Below the pieces are notes generated by a model. The model did not search any database and was not told the DNA's origin. It was given only the letters and a program-made list of their open reading frames with translations. DNA of 64,000 nucleotides from Protopterus annectens. Taxonomy: Eukaryota; Chordata; Ceratodontiformes; Protopteridae. Positions 43,641 through 55,667 of the stretch are shown here, in pieces (the stretch's first letter is position 1; each line of letters opens with the position of its first letter). Where the stretch lies: assembly GCF_019279795.1 (NCBI RefSeq), contig NC_056731.1, positions 860,984,499 through 861,048,498 on the forward strand, read 5' to 3'. The position numbers and the translations under genes were made by a program.

Positions 43641-44452
43641 AAATAGCTTCATCTGATACAGCTAATGATGAGGAAGATGTGTTATATGTAACAGATATAT
43701 TCTTCCTGTCACAGTTCTGATAGTATTCTTTCATTCTGTCTTCAGGATCCCAACCAGAAGGCATCTCTTTATGGATACCTTCTGCTGGCCTGTGGGGAAT
43801 CCCTCATTAGTTGAAGAAGGATAGATAGGGATAATGTAACTTCCTATAAAAAGTAGATATTGCTTCCACTTTCTTTTACTTTTATGGATATTTTAAAATG
43901 TAATAGTCTCCTGATGCACACTCTGAACTACCGAGAAAGCTGACAGGATGTTTAAAGCACCCTTACTTAATACACATAGTCTAGACCCTGCCATTGTTTA
44001 TTTATATTAAATTAAGAGTGGAAAAACTGTGCCACTGGCAACTTTGCCTTTTGATGATTCAAGGTAATAGATGAATATGGCTAAAGTTCACATATCTAGC
44101 ATGTTAGCTGTTAGTTGGATGGCTGGAGCTGTAAGGATACTTGACTGTTCAATACACAGAGAATCTTATAAAAGTTATCTTCATTTTAAATCAGTCTCAA
44201 GCATACTTCCAGTCTGTTCCCAATAATACCATTATATTAAGGACTATTACATTTAGAGTTGTCCCAAGTCCCAAGACAACTTGCTCGGCTTAGAGTTAAC
44301 ATTACTTAATCTTACCATAATACAAGCTTTTTTTGGGTTAACCAACTGCCATTGTTGTGGCTGTTGAAAGAAAAGGAAATACAAACCAGATCTCAATAGT
44401 TTTGTCAGCAAAAACATTGAAGGGAAATGAAACACTCCAGTAAAAATCCAAG
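43641..44452. other. Unassigned DNA
   Basis: Nothing recognised besides scattered AT-rich sequence. Confidence 0.4.
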
Positions 44453-45364
44453 ATCATAAGCAGAAGAGTAACTAGGCCATTTGGAACCCGGGGCGAGACA
44501 TTTATTTGGTGCCCCCCCAAAAGATAAAAAAAATTGTTTTTTGAACAGAGTTGGGAAAAATACCTTGACAAAAACTTCTCACAAAAGACCAAGAGGCTCA
44601 AAAGCATGTCCAAATAGGAAGTTTTATTGACCATTTAATACATTTTCAGAGTTAGTTGTTTAACTGTCATGTGATACATAACCAAACACAATACAAAACA
44701 GCTTTAGCAATTTAAAGAAACCATACAGTTATTAAAAATAAAGCTGAATTCAGCACAATCCAAATCTCTTTGCAGGTACAGTCCGCATGCCAATAGCAGC
44801 ATAACAAATTATACTAAAAAGAGTTTGGTAAATATGAACTGCAACACAGAAATAACTGCAGCTATGGCACAGATAGAGAAATCATGAACCATTAGAGAAG
44901 CAGCTAAAATATACGTTCTATCCCTTCAATACTATACACGTATGTGTATGTGTGGTGTATGTGCACTGCACAAAAAAGTTTGGTGTGCATTGCCCCACCA
45001 TTTGTACCTGACATTTACATCATACTGACAGTTTCTTTTATCACAATATTTTAGTATTTAGTACTAGTTAAGTGAACACCTGATCATCTACACAGCAATG
45101 TGTGTTTTGTTGTCCACTAATAGCATGCCCCAGTGGCATAATAAGATACCAGACACTTACACTGTGCTCTTACTAGACAACATCAGCTGTACCTCCGAAT
45201 GCCTTATTTCAGTTATAAAATGATCTCCAAACATAACAAATGAAGATAAAATGAAATTGTAAGCAAGTAAGCAATAGAAAAAAATAAAGAATTATTGGGG
45301 AAAAAAAAGAAAAAATAGTCCTTTGGATTTAATTGCTTCTGACAATATGAGTCATACTCATATG

Positions 45365-45451
45365 CACAAGGTACAGGGTTTGATTCTTACCTTTGGGAAT
45401 GGGAAATTTGGCTAGGTTTAAAATGGCCCACAAGAGCAGATAGCCTAGTAC

Positions 45452-45452
<1 letters not shown>
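45365..45452 (+). mobile_element. tRNA-type SINE 3' fragment with CR1-like tail
   Basis: It has a B-box-like ggtacagggtttgattctta, then ttggctaggtttaaaatggc and agatagcctagtactaac. It continues directly into the CA tract, so the original terminal repeats may have been replaced or extended. Confidence 0.65.

Positions 45453-45453
<1 letters not shown>

Positions 45454-45503
<50 letters not shown>
45454..45503. repeat. (CA)n microsatellite, 50 bp
   Basis: A pure dinucleotide tract immediately following the SINE tail. Confidence 0.97.
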
Positions 45504-45506
<3 letters not shown>

Positions 45507-46589
45507 CACAGAGCAAACCATGATAGGTATATATCCAGTTTGCATGGTAATCATCAGTAAAAGAAATGTCTAAGCTAAAAGTATCTTCATATTAGTTATA
45601 ACACACATTTTATAAAAACCCAATAATAATCATGAATGTCAAATCCAATAACTATTTGTATACTGCAATGCATATCCCTATCCTATTTTATGATACTCTT
45701 CAGCTGCTTCACACCAAAGGAAGAAGAAAAGCTTCCAAAGCCCTGTACCAATCCCTGCCACAAATATATAGTATAACACTTTGGGAAGCACAGTTTGTTA
45801 TTTTTTGAATCTGCAGTAATCATGATTATTTCAAGGTACTTTAATGGAGACATCAAGAAGCCTATTAAGAGTACAGAATGCAGTAAGGCCTCATTTTTGA
45901 TGGAACAAAGCCATTTTTCATTGATTTATTTCCTTAGGTCACATAGGCAAAAAACCAACATGTGTTGAATACTTAGCCTGGCCCCTGGCCATATCTTCCA
46001 ACTGTCCAGATTTTTGCATACTGTCCATATTTTCACCTCATAAAATTTGTGGTTTTCTGGCAAACCAGCGAGGACTGAACTCATTAAATAATTGCACACA
46101 TTTATGTGTTTCAGACTTAATTTCCTTCAGAAAATACTCAATACAAATTTTGTTATTCTAGGAACTTTCTAAGTTTAAACTTTAGAAGTGCAATATTTAA
46201 AACCTGTCCCTATTTTTGGGCCTTTGACCACATTATTTAAGGCTTTGTCTAGATTTCGTGTGGTACAAGGTTGAGAAGTATATCTCTCTGAAACTGCTTT
46301 CATGAGACAGATATAATGTTACTTTTTTCAATGACCAAAATAGACTAGTAATATAAATTTGGAGGGTGTGGGTGGCTCGACCTAACATTGGGCATGCCGG
46401 GGAGCCTGCCTCACAAAAAAACTTAAATTTCAGTGAGCCTGATCATCAAGGGAGTTAATTTTCCATGAAAGGATTTACTTAGACCTTTGTTTTAAAATCA
46501 AGGATATACATTAAAATTATGTTTGGCGTTGCTGCATATCAAGCAGTGTAGCTATATTATTTGCTTTCATTTTATAAATTCCCTGGCAA

Positions 46590-47205
46590 TCCCTTCAGTA
46601 ATTTGTTCAAGTGTACACAAGCACTCAAATGACACCAAAAATAAAACAATTGTCTCAGTGACTCATTCAGCAGTTTGGTCAAGTATGCACAAGCACTCAG
46701 ATGACACCAGAATTAAAGAGTTTCCTCAACAACCCATTAAGTAATTTTCACATATATGCATAAACACCAAAGTGAAACATTTCCCCCAGAGATGCCTTCT
46801 AGTAGTTTGTCCATGTGTGCACAAGCACCAGAATGAAACATTTCAACCAAAGATTCCTTCATTAGTCTCCCCATGTATGTACAACCATCATTTCCCCCAA
46901 AGAACCATTCAGCAGTCTGTCCATGTATACACAAGCATCACAGTGAAACAGTTTCCCCAACAACCCCTTCATCAGTGTCCAAGTTTGCACAAGCACCAAA
47001 ATGAAATGTACCCCCCCCCCAGTGATCCCTTCAGCCATCTGTCCAGGTTTGCATGAGCACCAAAATGTAACATTTCCCCCAACGACCCCTTGAGAAGTCT
47101 GTCCAAGTTTGCACAAGTACCAAAATGTAAAGTTTCCTTCAATGACCCCTTCAGCAGTCTTCCCAAGTTTGAACAAGCACCACAATGAAATGTTTCAGTA
47201 AGTAA
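46590..47205. repeat. Minisatellite, about ten units of 52-71 bp
   Basis: The units share ttcagcagtttgtccaag, then tgcacaagcaccaaaatgaa, then atttcccccaa. The anchors acaagcac fall at about 46617, 46688, 46758, 46818, 46879, 46931, 46987, 47052, 47113 and 47173. It lies wholly inside the hAT element. On the minus strand the units give a repeating peptide (GNVTFWCSCKPGQ, GNFTFWYLCKLGQ) in one open frame of 107 codons at 47185-46862. That follows from unit lengths near 60 bp rather than from proven coding. Confidence 0.85.
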
Positions 47206-47643
47206 ATCCTACTTACTTGAGAGACTTGTTGTTTTTCTCTGCACCAGTATCTCTCCCCAATGCACCAAATGCACCCACAGTGAGCTAATGGAGATATAGA
47301 GTTTTTGAAACCTAAATCTCTCGCTGTGGGTATCAGTGATATAGCCGAAGACACTGTCTTTCTATCAGCTCTGCACCACCCCCTCTACCTGCACAGCCAA
47401 CCAGAGGTCTTTTTTCAGTGCCCAAGTAAGATTATATAAACGAGGGTGGGAGGTAAACAGGAGTGTCTCAGACATCCATTTAGCAATTACATATTGCCAT
47501 TTCCCTTATAAATACAAAGACATATATATTTGTTTTAAAGTGTATATATTTTTTATTTTATGTTGACGAATTGTACTCTGGATAACACAGTGCCCTGGGG
47601 ATTTCCCTGTTCGCCCTACATTAGTTACACTACTGTTCATAAG

Positions 47644-48464
47644 GAAAGGAAGATATAGCCAGAGACATGCTACATTTTACCCTATTCCATTACCCCTAGG
47701 AGTCAAGTTTTCAAATTGATCGTTCAGCTTGGAACAGATTACTACAGGCATGTGAGAGTTGGTGACAGTTCTGCAAGGTTATACAACAGAATTTATTCAC
47801 AAAGACCACAAATGTAGTTTATGTCGCAAGTACCTCCTCAGTAAATTCAAGCTGTATAAATAATGGATCAACTTCTGTTAAAGAAGGTGATGCAGAATGT
47901 ATCCTTACTTCAAAGTAGTCAAGGATTTTATTCCATATTATTCATTGTACCAAAAGAGACAAGACTAGACTAGAAGGCCAGTTGTAGGTTCATCAAACCT
48001 GAACAAATCTGCAAATAAGAACTCCTTTGGGACGGTGACTGAAGACTCTGCTTCTTTTTATAAAACATAATTCTTACATGGTTGCCTTAAACTAAGATAA
48101 TGTCTATCTTCATATTCCAATGAAGCATTCTCACAGCAACATATCTCAGGTTCCAAATAGTACAGTACTGCTTTCAGTTTTCATTTCTGCCATTTTGGCT
48201 ATCCAGAGCCATTAGAGCATTATGGCAGTAGTGTTTGCACACCTCAGAAAGCAATATCTTACTGTTTTAATACTGTCTGGACATCGGTTGGCTAATGAAC
48301 TGTTGATTCATCACACAAAACAAATAAAAGGTTTCAGTGACTTGTTCAAATTTGTCAACTATTCTAGAGCAACCAGATTCAGTTTTAGTGAAGGTGTTCA
48401 CTTTACACAACAAGCAATTGAGACTCAAACAGTTCTGACAGACTTTCTCAGTATTTTCATGTGC
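47644..48464. other. Unassigned DNA
   Basis: No repeat or gene recognised. A chance ORF of 137 codons begins at 48222 and runs into the SINE below; its composition (Leu/Phe/Ser rich) and lack of motif argue against a gene. Confidence 0.4.
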
Positions 48465-48790
48465 ATATTCAGTGGCTCAACAGGTAGCAAACACACTTGC
48501 TTTTGGTACTGGAAGAACAAAAAGCTGTGGTTTCTATTCCTACCCCAGATGATTGGATTCATTTTTCTATTACTGACACTGCAATACAGTTTTAGTTGGG
48601 TGCTGCCTTCCCATGTGTGCCATCCAAGATGTTAAATCAGTATCCCATCTGCTTGAGTTATTGGTAGCTCAGGTGGATGTAACAGATCCCATGGCAGTTA
48701 CTGAAAGGAGTATGGGAAGTACCCCAGTGCCCCAGAAAATTTTCCCCTACACAGTATGAATACCACCTTGGATTTCCTCTGAAAGGAGAC
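48465..48790 (+). mobile_element. Old tRNA-derived SINE (reminiscent of fish/shark SINEs)
   Basis: The head agtggctcaacaggtagcaa resembles an A box, and gtggtttctattcctacccc a B box. The 3' part includes agatgttaaatc and ctcaggtggatgtaacagat, cccatggcag. These words occur in an ancient SINE type that I recall from cartilaginous and lobe-finned fishes. It is heavily diverged; the family name is not certain. Confidence 0.6.
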
Positions 48791-49429
48791 CACTGGCATA
48801 GTGGGACTAAACCCAGTCAGTAAAGGGTAAATGAAGTAAAATATATATATATTTGCTTCCCTAAGCAGATCCCTGATCACAAAGAACCATTTTCAAGCTC
48901 AGCCCAGGAGAATTAAAAATAAACAAACAACAGATGAATGGGAAAAAAACTCATAAAATATTAGAACACATGTTTCTTACAGCAGACTGTAACAAAGAAT
49001 ATATACATGAAGAATCTGTGAAGAAAACAGTAAACTTATGAGCGTGATATTTGAGTGAAAACAGTACAGCAACATAAAGGTTGCATACAATATTTACAAG
49101 TCAAAAAACAAATATTCATGGTTAATAATTTTGAGTTATATAAAATGTTATTATGCACTATTATTAAAGGTAATATTAAAAGATGATAACAAGATAGTTT
49201 TTGAGAGCTCTGGGATAATATGCCTTCTTGCATCCTCCTAGTAGATCATATAAAATTTCATATAAGGAAAGCTTAATGGTAGCTTGTAAATCTATGGAAT
49301 CAAGTTAAGGATTCAGTGGAAAAGACTTCTGCTCCTTATTTCATAAAAAAAGGAAAGAAAGAAATAAAAAAAGAACAATCCTTTGTTAGGCAGATGTAGC
49401 AGACTTAGCAGTTGGAATGAATTTTTTTT
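48791..49429. other. Unassigned AT-rich DNA
   Basis: Nothing recognised; a short TA run lies at 48840-48851. Confidence 0.4.
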
Positions 49430-51180
49430 CCTCATCAGGATTCAGTTTTTGACAAAAGATTGTTTTTATTATGCCTGGGGAGCCCACTTCAACCACCTGT
49501 CAGTATAGAGCAACTGCAGTGAACAGGAGAGACCTCTTCACATCCGTCTGAGAGAGCTGAGATTAGTTCCCAAAATGCTGATAGCTAAAACAGGACAGTT
49601 TTCAGCCAAGACATCTGCAAGCCAAGACATAAAATTCAACAGTGATGTGGGACATTTATAAGCAACGTGGAACCAAATTTTTCCACCTATATAAGCAGAC
49701 AATCAGAATACGGGAAACAGCTTAATGATTTAACTGGTATCTTCCACCAGTCCATGTACCATGTTTGTAAAATTTAACAGATGCTGTGAATAGGAAGATA
49801 ACAGTCTCATCAGTGATGCTTGTATCCTTGAAAAGATTGTACAAATTTCTGGCCTTCTGAAAGTAGATTTGTTTACAACACATTGTACTTATCACATCAA
49901 AACCTTTGCCCTCTCTTTCCTAACAGCGTAGTATGAAGGATCAGTGTTTTTTTCTTCACGCAGATTCAGATCTTTGTGATTGCTTTCCTACCCCTTTCTC
50001 AGATTGAAAAACTAATGCTCCAAGCAAAACAAGACAAAGCCAATTTAATCCTAATAAATCCTTTGGCAAACATTCATGGTAAAGTCTGCCACTGAGTCTG
50101 ATCACTCATCCACCTTGACCATTACCTCTACAAATATCCTTACTAACACAACAACAGGGTAAGATTTTGCATCCCAGTCTCAGAGCTCTGATGTATCATC
50201 TTGGAGAATTAAAGCTTAAATCCTGTTGTTATATTTACCTTAAAGGAAGCAAAGAGACCCAGTACAGGAAAATGTTACATTCAGAAGTGGAAGAGATTTG
50301 TTTTATGGACAGTCTAACAAGGTCTGGACACTGTATATTGCCCCATTTCAAGATTACTGGAATATTTGTTTGATTCAAGCTTAGCATATTCTTCCATTAA
50401 GGTCCTTGTATTCTTGTTTCAACTTTCAGTACCTGTAAAAACGTCTTTAAGGAGTCATACATTAAGACCTCCAGAAAGACGTTTCTCCCTATTGGGATTT
50501 AAACTTTATGCTTGAAAAACACTTTGCCGCTTCTTGAACTGCTAAAGTCTGCAGAGCTGAAACACATTTCCTGAAAAGCTCTGTTTCTGGTGACTGGTAC
50601 AAAGCATCACATGTAGACCACCTTACTTGGTTTCCCATAATGACAGAACCTAACCTAAGACTAACCGTCTTTTGTGTACGGATGTTATCAGTGGTGCCTC
50701 TTAACTGATCTCTTCAACTACCAAAATGATGGAGAAAATAATTTATATCTGTCACATGTACACATGCAGCTTTGATTATTGCAGTAAAACAGCAAATGAA
50801 AGCTGTTTGCGGAAAGGAATGCAAGAAGTACTTATTAATAAAAAGAATACTTACAAAAATGGTTAACTCACTGCATTGACTTTTATATGATAGATATAAT
50901 AAACCTGAAGATGTCACAGATAAGGCAGCAGCAACATCTACATTATATTTTTAGTAATGTTTCTATACAACACGTTTTAGTAGCTGCCACATGGACTGCA
51001 ATCCACACTATCATTAACCACAACCAGTTTAAAACACAGCCCAGGGGTAAGGCATACTGAAGTACTGCTGTGCTAAAGGGGATGCTGTAACTCTGCAGCT
51101 TCATGAGGTGTTATAGTATTGCTTTGAAATGCACCTAAATGTGAAGGTCTACTATTACACTGATCCTCCCCAAAGAAGGC
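49430..51180 (+). mobile_element. DIRS-type retrotransposon, copy 3, RNase H to recombinase fragment
   Basis: Plus-strand fragment. RNase H begins YYAWGAHFNHLSV (about 49465-49505), as in DIRS proteins (WGAHLNHL). Recombinase pieces lie at 50460-50660 and near 50990-51040. The stretch 50690-50950 does not align and may be a decayed insertion. RT is missing. Confidence 0.65.
50460..51050 (+). pseudogene. DIRS tyrosine recombinase remnant (copy 3)
   Basis: In pieces it reads YWDLNFMLEKHFA, matching LPWDLNFILKKCT of copy 2. Near 50990 it reads AATWTAIHTIINHNQF, where copy 2 has AAWSS...HTFRKHYKLDF. The catalytic tyrosine position appears as asparagine. The HxxR motif is not found. The frame is broken repeatedly, so no activity is possible. 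Confidence 0.6.
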
Positions 51181-51369
51181 AGTACAGTCGTGTGTTAAAT
51201 GTAGATATCTGATGTGGTCTGGTTCATCTAGTTTAAGATATTAAGACTTAGACCACACGTCTTACTCAACTCGACAGAAAAAAAAAAACCTTCACAGGTT
51301 TTTATTTCTTCCCCTTACCCATAATGCCATGCCATGCAGCCCTGGCTGATTCTGGGTCTCAGTGACCTA

Positions 51370-51710
51370 AAGCAGTTCATTCCCAAAGAAAAATTTAATT
51401 TGGTCATGGTGCATTCAGTTTTTCCTTGCTTGTCAAGATAAGATTGCATGTACTTTTTAGACATCCAAGACAAGTTCTTCCATGTAAATATCACCAAAGA
51501 GTCTAAAAGACTCCTCTTCTTTTTTGTAAGAGCTGTTCACTATCAGTTCAGGGTGTTTCCATTTGGACTCGCATCTGCCCCCTTAAGTTATTATGAAATG
51601 CAAGACTGTGGTTGCAGTGAACTAGAGGCTGCAAGATATAAAAATGTTTCCCTCATTCCCTGTCTGGATGACTGGCTCCTTGCCTCACTAATATTAGATT
51701 GATCTCTGCA
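51370..51710 (+). pseudogene. DIRS reverse transcriptase fragment (copy 4)
   Basis: The translation gives IPKEKFNLVMVHSVFP (block before motif A), then MYFLDIQDKFFHVNITKESK (motif A; LDIQDKFFH for LDLxDAYFH), HYQFRVFPFGLASAP (motif B region) and PCLDDWLLASLI (motif C, LDD intact). This is the best-preserved DIRS RT motif C in the window. One frameshift lies upstream near 51440. Confidence 0.8.
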
Positions 51711-53045
51711 CTGGATTCTCTTCTACAACTTTTCCAGCATTAGGAATTAAAGTGAATACCATAACATCTCAAATGCAGCCTTTGTATAGGCTGTTTGCTA
51801 GACACTCAACTTTGCAAGGCCAGTCTTCTCTTAAACAGTATTCCACCCATTCGATGTATGGCAGGCTGTCATCTAACACAGCTCTGTATTGCTAGTCACA
51901 TTTCTCAAGACTTTCAGGGTAATGGCAGTCATGATTTACCTTGCTCTTTTTACCAGGGATCCTTAAGGGCGCATTCATGTCACTTCTGAGATCTTACGTC
52001 TGATCAGATTCAGATCTCCAAAGCATGTTGAAAGCATTTCAAGTGGAGGCAACATGCCCTCAGTCTTACTGTGGGTAGCACTTTCACCTTCCCTTACTAG
52101 TTCTGATGGTCACCACAGATGCTTTAACCCAATGGTGAGGGCATTGTTAAGGGCAGACTGTTCAAAGTGCCTGGTTTCATCTGGACGACACTGTACTTCC
52201 GCAATCTGGAGATAAGGGTAGTCTTTCTCATTTTTCAGGCATTCCTGGACCTCCTGATTTGGGGTGCAGTTGCTGAAAACTCTGACAATATGGCTATAGT
52301 ATGGTACAAAAACAAGCAGAGATGAACTCAGTCATATTTCTGGTGTCATAAAGCAATAAAACTTCTGTCAGTGGGGATACCATTCTGCAATATTTTCAGT
52401 CCCTACCAATGTCAAACATACAGCCACTTCTACTCCCTAATTATGTCTCTGGGAAAGAGACCCACGGACACTCTAGTCTAGCATGACCTCCAGGAATCCT
52501 TTACACCTTTTTCCTGGTACCCTGATTACCCACTACTTTGCAGAAGGCCAAACTGAACAAGTGCAAAATCATTCTTACAGCTACTTTTTGGTCTCAACAG
52601 GGTTGGTTCCCACTGTTTTGGCATCATCTTCAGTAGAAAACATTTAGAAATACATATCCTTCAAAACTCTTATGACCCACCCTTTTAGCAAGCTTCACTT
52701 TGATCTTCCATCTCAGGTTGTCCACTTCTGCTGCAGGCCAGAGATGATGATTACTCTTCTATGGTCATCCAAATGCTCACTTCTGGCCAGAAGCCTAACA
52801 TCAGAAAAATTCACAAGAGTAAATAGATACTTTTTTCAAACTGGGCTACCTCAAAGGGGCTGGATTTTTTTCTTTACTTTTCTCTACTCTTGTACAAGTA
52901 GTTCTGAACTATCGTTTTCAAACTTTGATAAAGGTCTTAATCATGCTCCTGTTAAGGTTCATCGTTTAGTGATTTCATATTATCATGAAGGATTACATAG
53001 CTCTTTTTGGTCTCTGAAAATATGCAAGGCATTCCTCAGAGCTAC

Positions 53046-53165
53046 TTTAATGGTTAAGGTGCGTACCTTAAAAACACAAGGTGCAGGGTGTAACTCTCAC
53101 ATAAGGTAATTGGCCAGGCTTAAAATGGCCTACAGGGCAGTTAGCTTAGTAGAAATCTGTGAATA
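53046..53165 (+). mobile_element. tRNA-derived SINE with CR1-like tail
   Basis: It has ttaatggttaaggtgcgtac, then acacaaggtgcagggtgtaa, ggccaggcttaaaatggcct and gcagttagcttagtagaaat, ending ctgtgaataagg. It is the same family as 36066-36213, here without the terminal (CTATGAA) expansion. Confidence 0.78.
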
Positions 53166-53441
53166 AGGACTCCATTCATATAACCTGTACACCCTAGGAC
53201 TTGTACTTTTAAAGGTTTCCTTTTGAATAAGCTTCAGAGGCAGAATTAAAATACCTTTCTTAGAAAAATCCCTTTCTGGTAACCATTACCTGTGCAAAGA
53301 AGCTCTTGGAGTTTCAGGCTTTATGTGTTCTACCCTTGTATCAGGTCTTCCTCAAAGACAGAGTGGCTTTGCAAGTAAACCCTATGTTTATGCCAAACAT
53401 AGCTATTGAATCAAACCTGAATTAATCCATCAGTGTTCCTG

Positions 53442-53461
53442 TTTTTTTTTTTTTTTTTTTT
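53442..53461. repeat. Poly(T) tract, 20 bp
   Basis: A homopolymer inside the DIRS copy 4 recombinase region. Confidence 0.95.
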
Positions 53462-53800
53462 AAAACTCGGCTACAATAATAAAGTTGAATACTTGTTGCA
53501 ATACATATAGGCAATTGAGATTTTACTTAGCTTGAAAGAAGAGAATCAGAAAAAGTTGGAGTGTTTGTTTCCTATGCCCACAACAGACTAGTCACTAGGT
53601 ATGTAATATCTGTCTATCGAGATGGTTATGAGAATGCATTACATTTTGCTGTACTAAATATAAACCATATCTGCCAACTGCACATTCCATTAAGGCTGTG
53701 ACTGCATTTCATACTTTAAAAATGAGCCTCTTTATGAAATTTGTGCAGCTTTGACAGAGCCTTTTCTGAATAGTTTACAAAACATAAATGGATGTAATCT

Positions 53801-54809
53801 CAAGGTCTAGGTCTTCCTTCAGGGCCATGGTCATTTGAGGGGATTTTTTCATAATTCCACCCAGTAAGACAAGCTGGGAACTCTGAATGTACAAGCTGAG
53901 GAGGATGAACCATACCATATTAAATAGCTAAGGGCTCACCATAATGAAAGATCTGCATGGCCATGGTTCATTGTCTTCAGCATACCCCCTTACCCTACAC
54001 ACACTTCCCTGGTCTGACAGATGGGTTCTATGGGAGAGAGCCTATTCTGCTGTTCTGCCGGTTATACTTTGTTGTTTATCTTGTGGTTATATTCTGCTCC
54101 TAAGTAGAATATTTTAGATGTGGGTTAGTGAGGAGCGCAGGACATTATGGATAAGGAGGAAGAGTTACACCCTGGGAATTTTTTTTTTTTTGACAAGCTG
54201 AGTAAGAGCTGCAGTCTGTATCCTAACAGAGGATGAATCAAGAACATGCAGATCTATTATTATGGTAGGAATATAACTTTTCCTTATCACACATGAAGTG
54301 CTCACTTTAACAGTAAAGCTACCTTTCTCCGTTCTTTTGAATTTATAAATTAAGTGTTGTTTCATTTCATTTAATTTACTTGTTGTTTTAGCACTGTTAT
54401 AAAATTTTATAATAAAAAGTGGTAGCTTGCCACAGTCACAGCTTCCAGTGAGGGCTAAAAAAACTCAAAGAACAGAAGAAGGCAGCTAGCAGTGCAAGAT
54501 ACCTGTAGCAGGATAGGTTGTATAGAACGTTTGTTTAAGACCAGCTGAAGCCTTCAATAAAACTAGCAGGTATGAGTTTTTAACTCAAATATTATGAATT
54601 TCTCTTCATTTATTTTGCACCTGGGAGGGAAGACCAGACACAAAGGTGTAGCTCACCATTTTGGCACTCTTTGCCATACCCCATTCTGGCACCCCCCAAC
54701 TCTCAAGTTGAGAAACAAAAAGGGCATTCTAACTGGACTTGAGGAGGGAAAAAATGTTCTCTATCCCAAGTAGGCAGCTGTTACAGATAAAAAAGAGCTA
54801 AATGAAGCC
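53801..54809. other. Unassigned DNA, possible hAT-like end at 54641
   Basis: The word CAAAGGTGTAGCTCACCATT at 54641, followed by a run of C-rich 'ggcacccccc', resembles the hAT-like start at 18894. No partner end was found. No gene recognised. Confidence 0.35.
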
Positions 54810-55100
54810 CTGGGGGAAACTCTTCTTCCCTATTAAACTGTTGCAACTGCGTGCTACATTTGTAGCAAGCAGTTGCTATATTGCACACGGGGTGCTAAAG
54901 AGCATCAGATATGAATGTAAACAAGTCTTGGGGGACTCTTCTCTCCTTTTAAACTGTAGTAACTGCTTGCTGCATTTGTAGCAACATGGAGCACTACATT
55001 GCTTTAATTCTGAAGTCCCAGAAGTGGACTTTCTGGAAAAAAACTACTTTTTTTCCATTTAAACTGTAGCACATGTGTAGAAGGAGCTGCTATACACAAA
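54810..55100. repeat. Three degenerate tandem units of about 115-120 bp
   Basis: Each unit carries ctcttct or tactttttt, then tttaaactgtagtaactgc, then tgctgcatttgtagcaa. The units start at about 54817, 54933 and 55040. They are flanked by unassigned DNA. Confidence 0.6.
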
Positions 55101-55662
55101 GTGTTTGGGCTCAGACAGACTGCAGAAATAGTACTGGCAGTTTAATGTTGGTACTGCACTGAAGACCCAGGGTTGCTGCCCCTTCATTCCACCCTAGCAA
55201 TGCTACTGATCTTGCAGTTGACAAAAGGACACTTTCCAGATGGACTGCCAGCTGCATTGTTTTCTACAATCAGGTAGCGCTTTGCAGTTACAGCTCACTC
55301 CACTAGAGGAGTTGGCTGTATACAGCGATTGCTTCAACAACATCTTCATTGCAGACATCTCTGCTGTGGACATTTGGCATCTTTATCAAGCATTATTGTC
55401 TTGAACATGACTCCTGGAGTTGGACTTCTTTTGTAAAAACTGTGTTCCAGGACTCAACTTCTGAGCTCTTTGCTTGTGTAATCCTCTGCTTATTCCAACC
55501 TGACTGTTATTGTTCACCCCAACCAAGGACCAGTCAAAGAAGGCCCTCAATGATAGATATAAGGTTTGCATCCTAACCTTATAAGTTGGTCTTTGAGGGG
55601 GCCCTTATGGATGAGTGTCTTTGCACCAGCCTTGGCTTTTTGATTTCCCTGCAAGTTGGGCA
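55101..55662. other. Unassigned DNA
   Basis: No gene or repeat recognised. Confidence 0.4.
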
Positions 55663-55667
55663 AGTAT

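Larger units (their letters stand above)
44461..47635. mobile_element. Non-autonomous hAT-type DNA transposon, 3.2 kb, 8-bp TSD
   Basis: The ends are inverted: CAGAAGAGTAACTAGG at 44461, and the reverse complement of CAGTAGTGTAACTAA ending at 47635. The flanking 8-mers atcataag (44453-44460) and ttcataag (47636-47643) match at seven of eight positions. The 8-bp duplication and CAG...TAACTA ends point to the hAT superfamily. No transposase ORF is seen. The interior holds a SINE tail, a CA microsatellite and a minisatellite. It would need a transposase supplied in trans. Confidence 0.78.
52660..53790 (+). pseudogene. DIRS tyrosine recombinase remnant (copy 4), SINE-interrupted
   Basis: The first half (52660-53040) includes KICKAFLRATLM. 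After the SINE it continues with a FLVTITCAKKLLEFQAL-like stretch and VFLKDRVALQVNPMFMPNIA (53340-53410), matching VVLHTNPPFTPNVISEF of copy 2. Near 53690 it reads FHSIKAVTAFHTL, where the HxxR box should be, with Arg replaced by Lys. No catalytic tyrosine block was located. It is inactive. Confidence 0.65.
51260..53800 (+). mobile_element. DIRS-type retrotransposon, copy 4, RT to recombinase
   Basis: Plus-strand copy with RT (51340-51710), RNase H start (about 52107, VTTDALTQWW) and recombinase (about 52660-53790). It is interrupted by a tRNA-type SINE at 53046-53165 and a poly(T) run at 53442-53461. It lies just downstream of copy 3 in the same orientation. The gag region and ends were not found. 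Confidence 0.75.

Noticed and set aside
46590-47205. Regularly spaced repeats as a possible CRISPR-like array
   Set aside because: The window is vertebrate, the units are degenerate along their full length with no unique spacers, and they behave as a minisatellite.
48222-48635. 137-codon plus-strand ORF
   Set aside because: No motif, unusual composition, and its 3' third overlaps an old tRNA-derived SINE.
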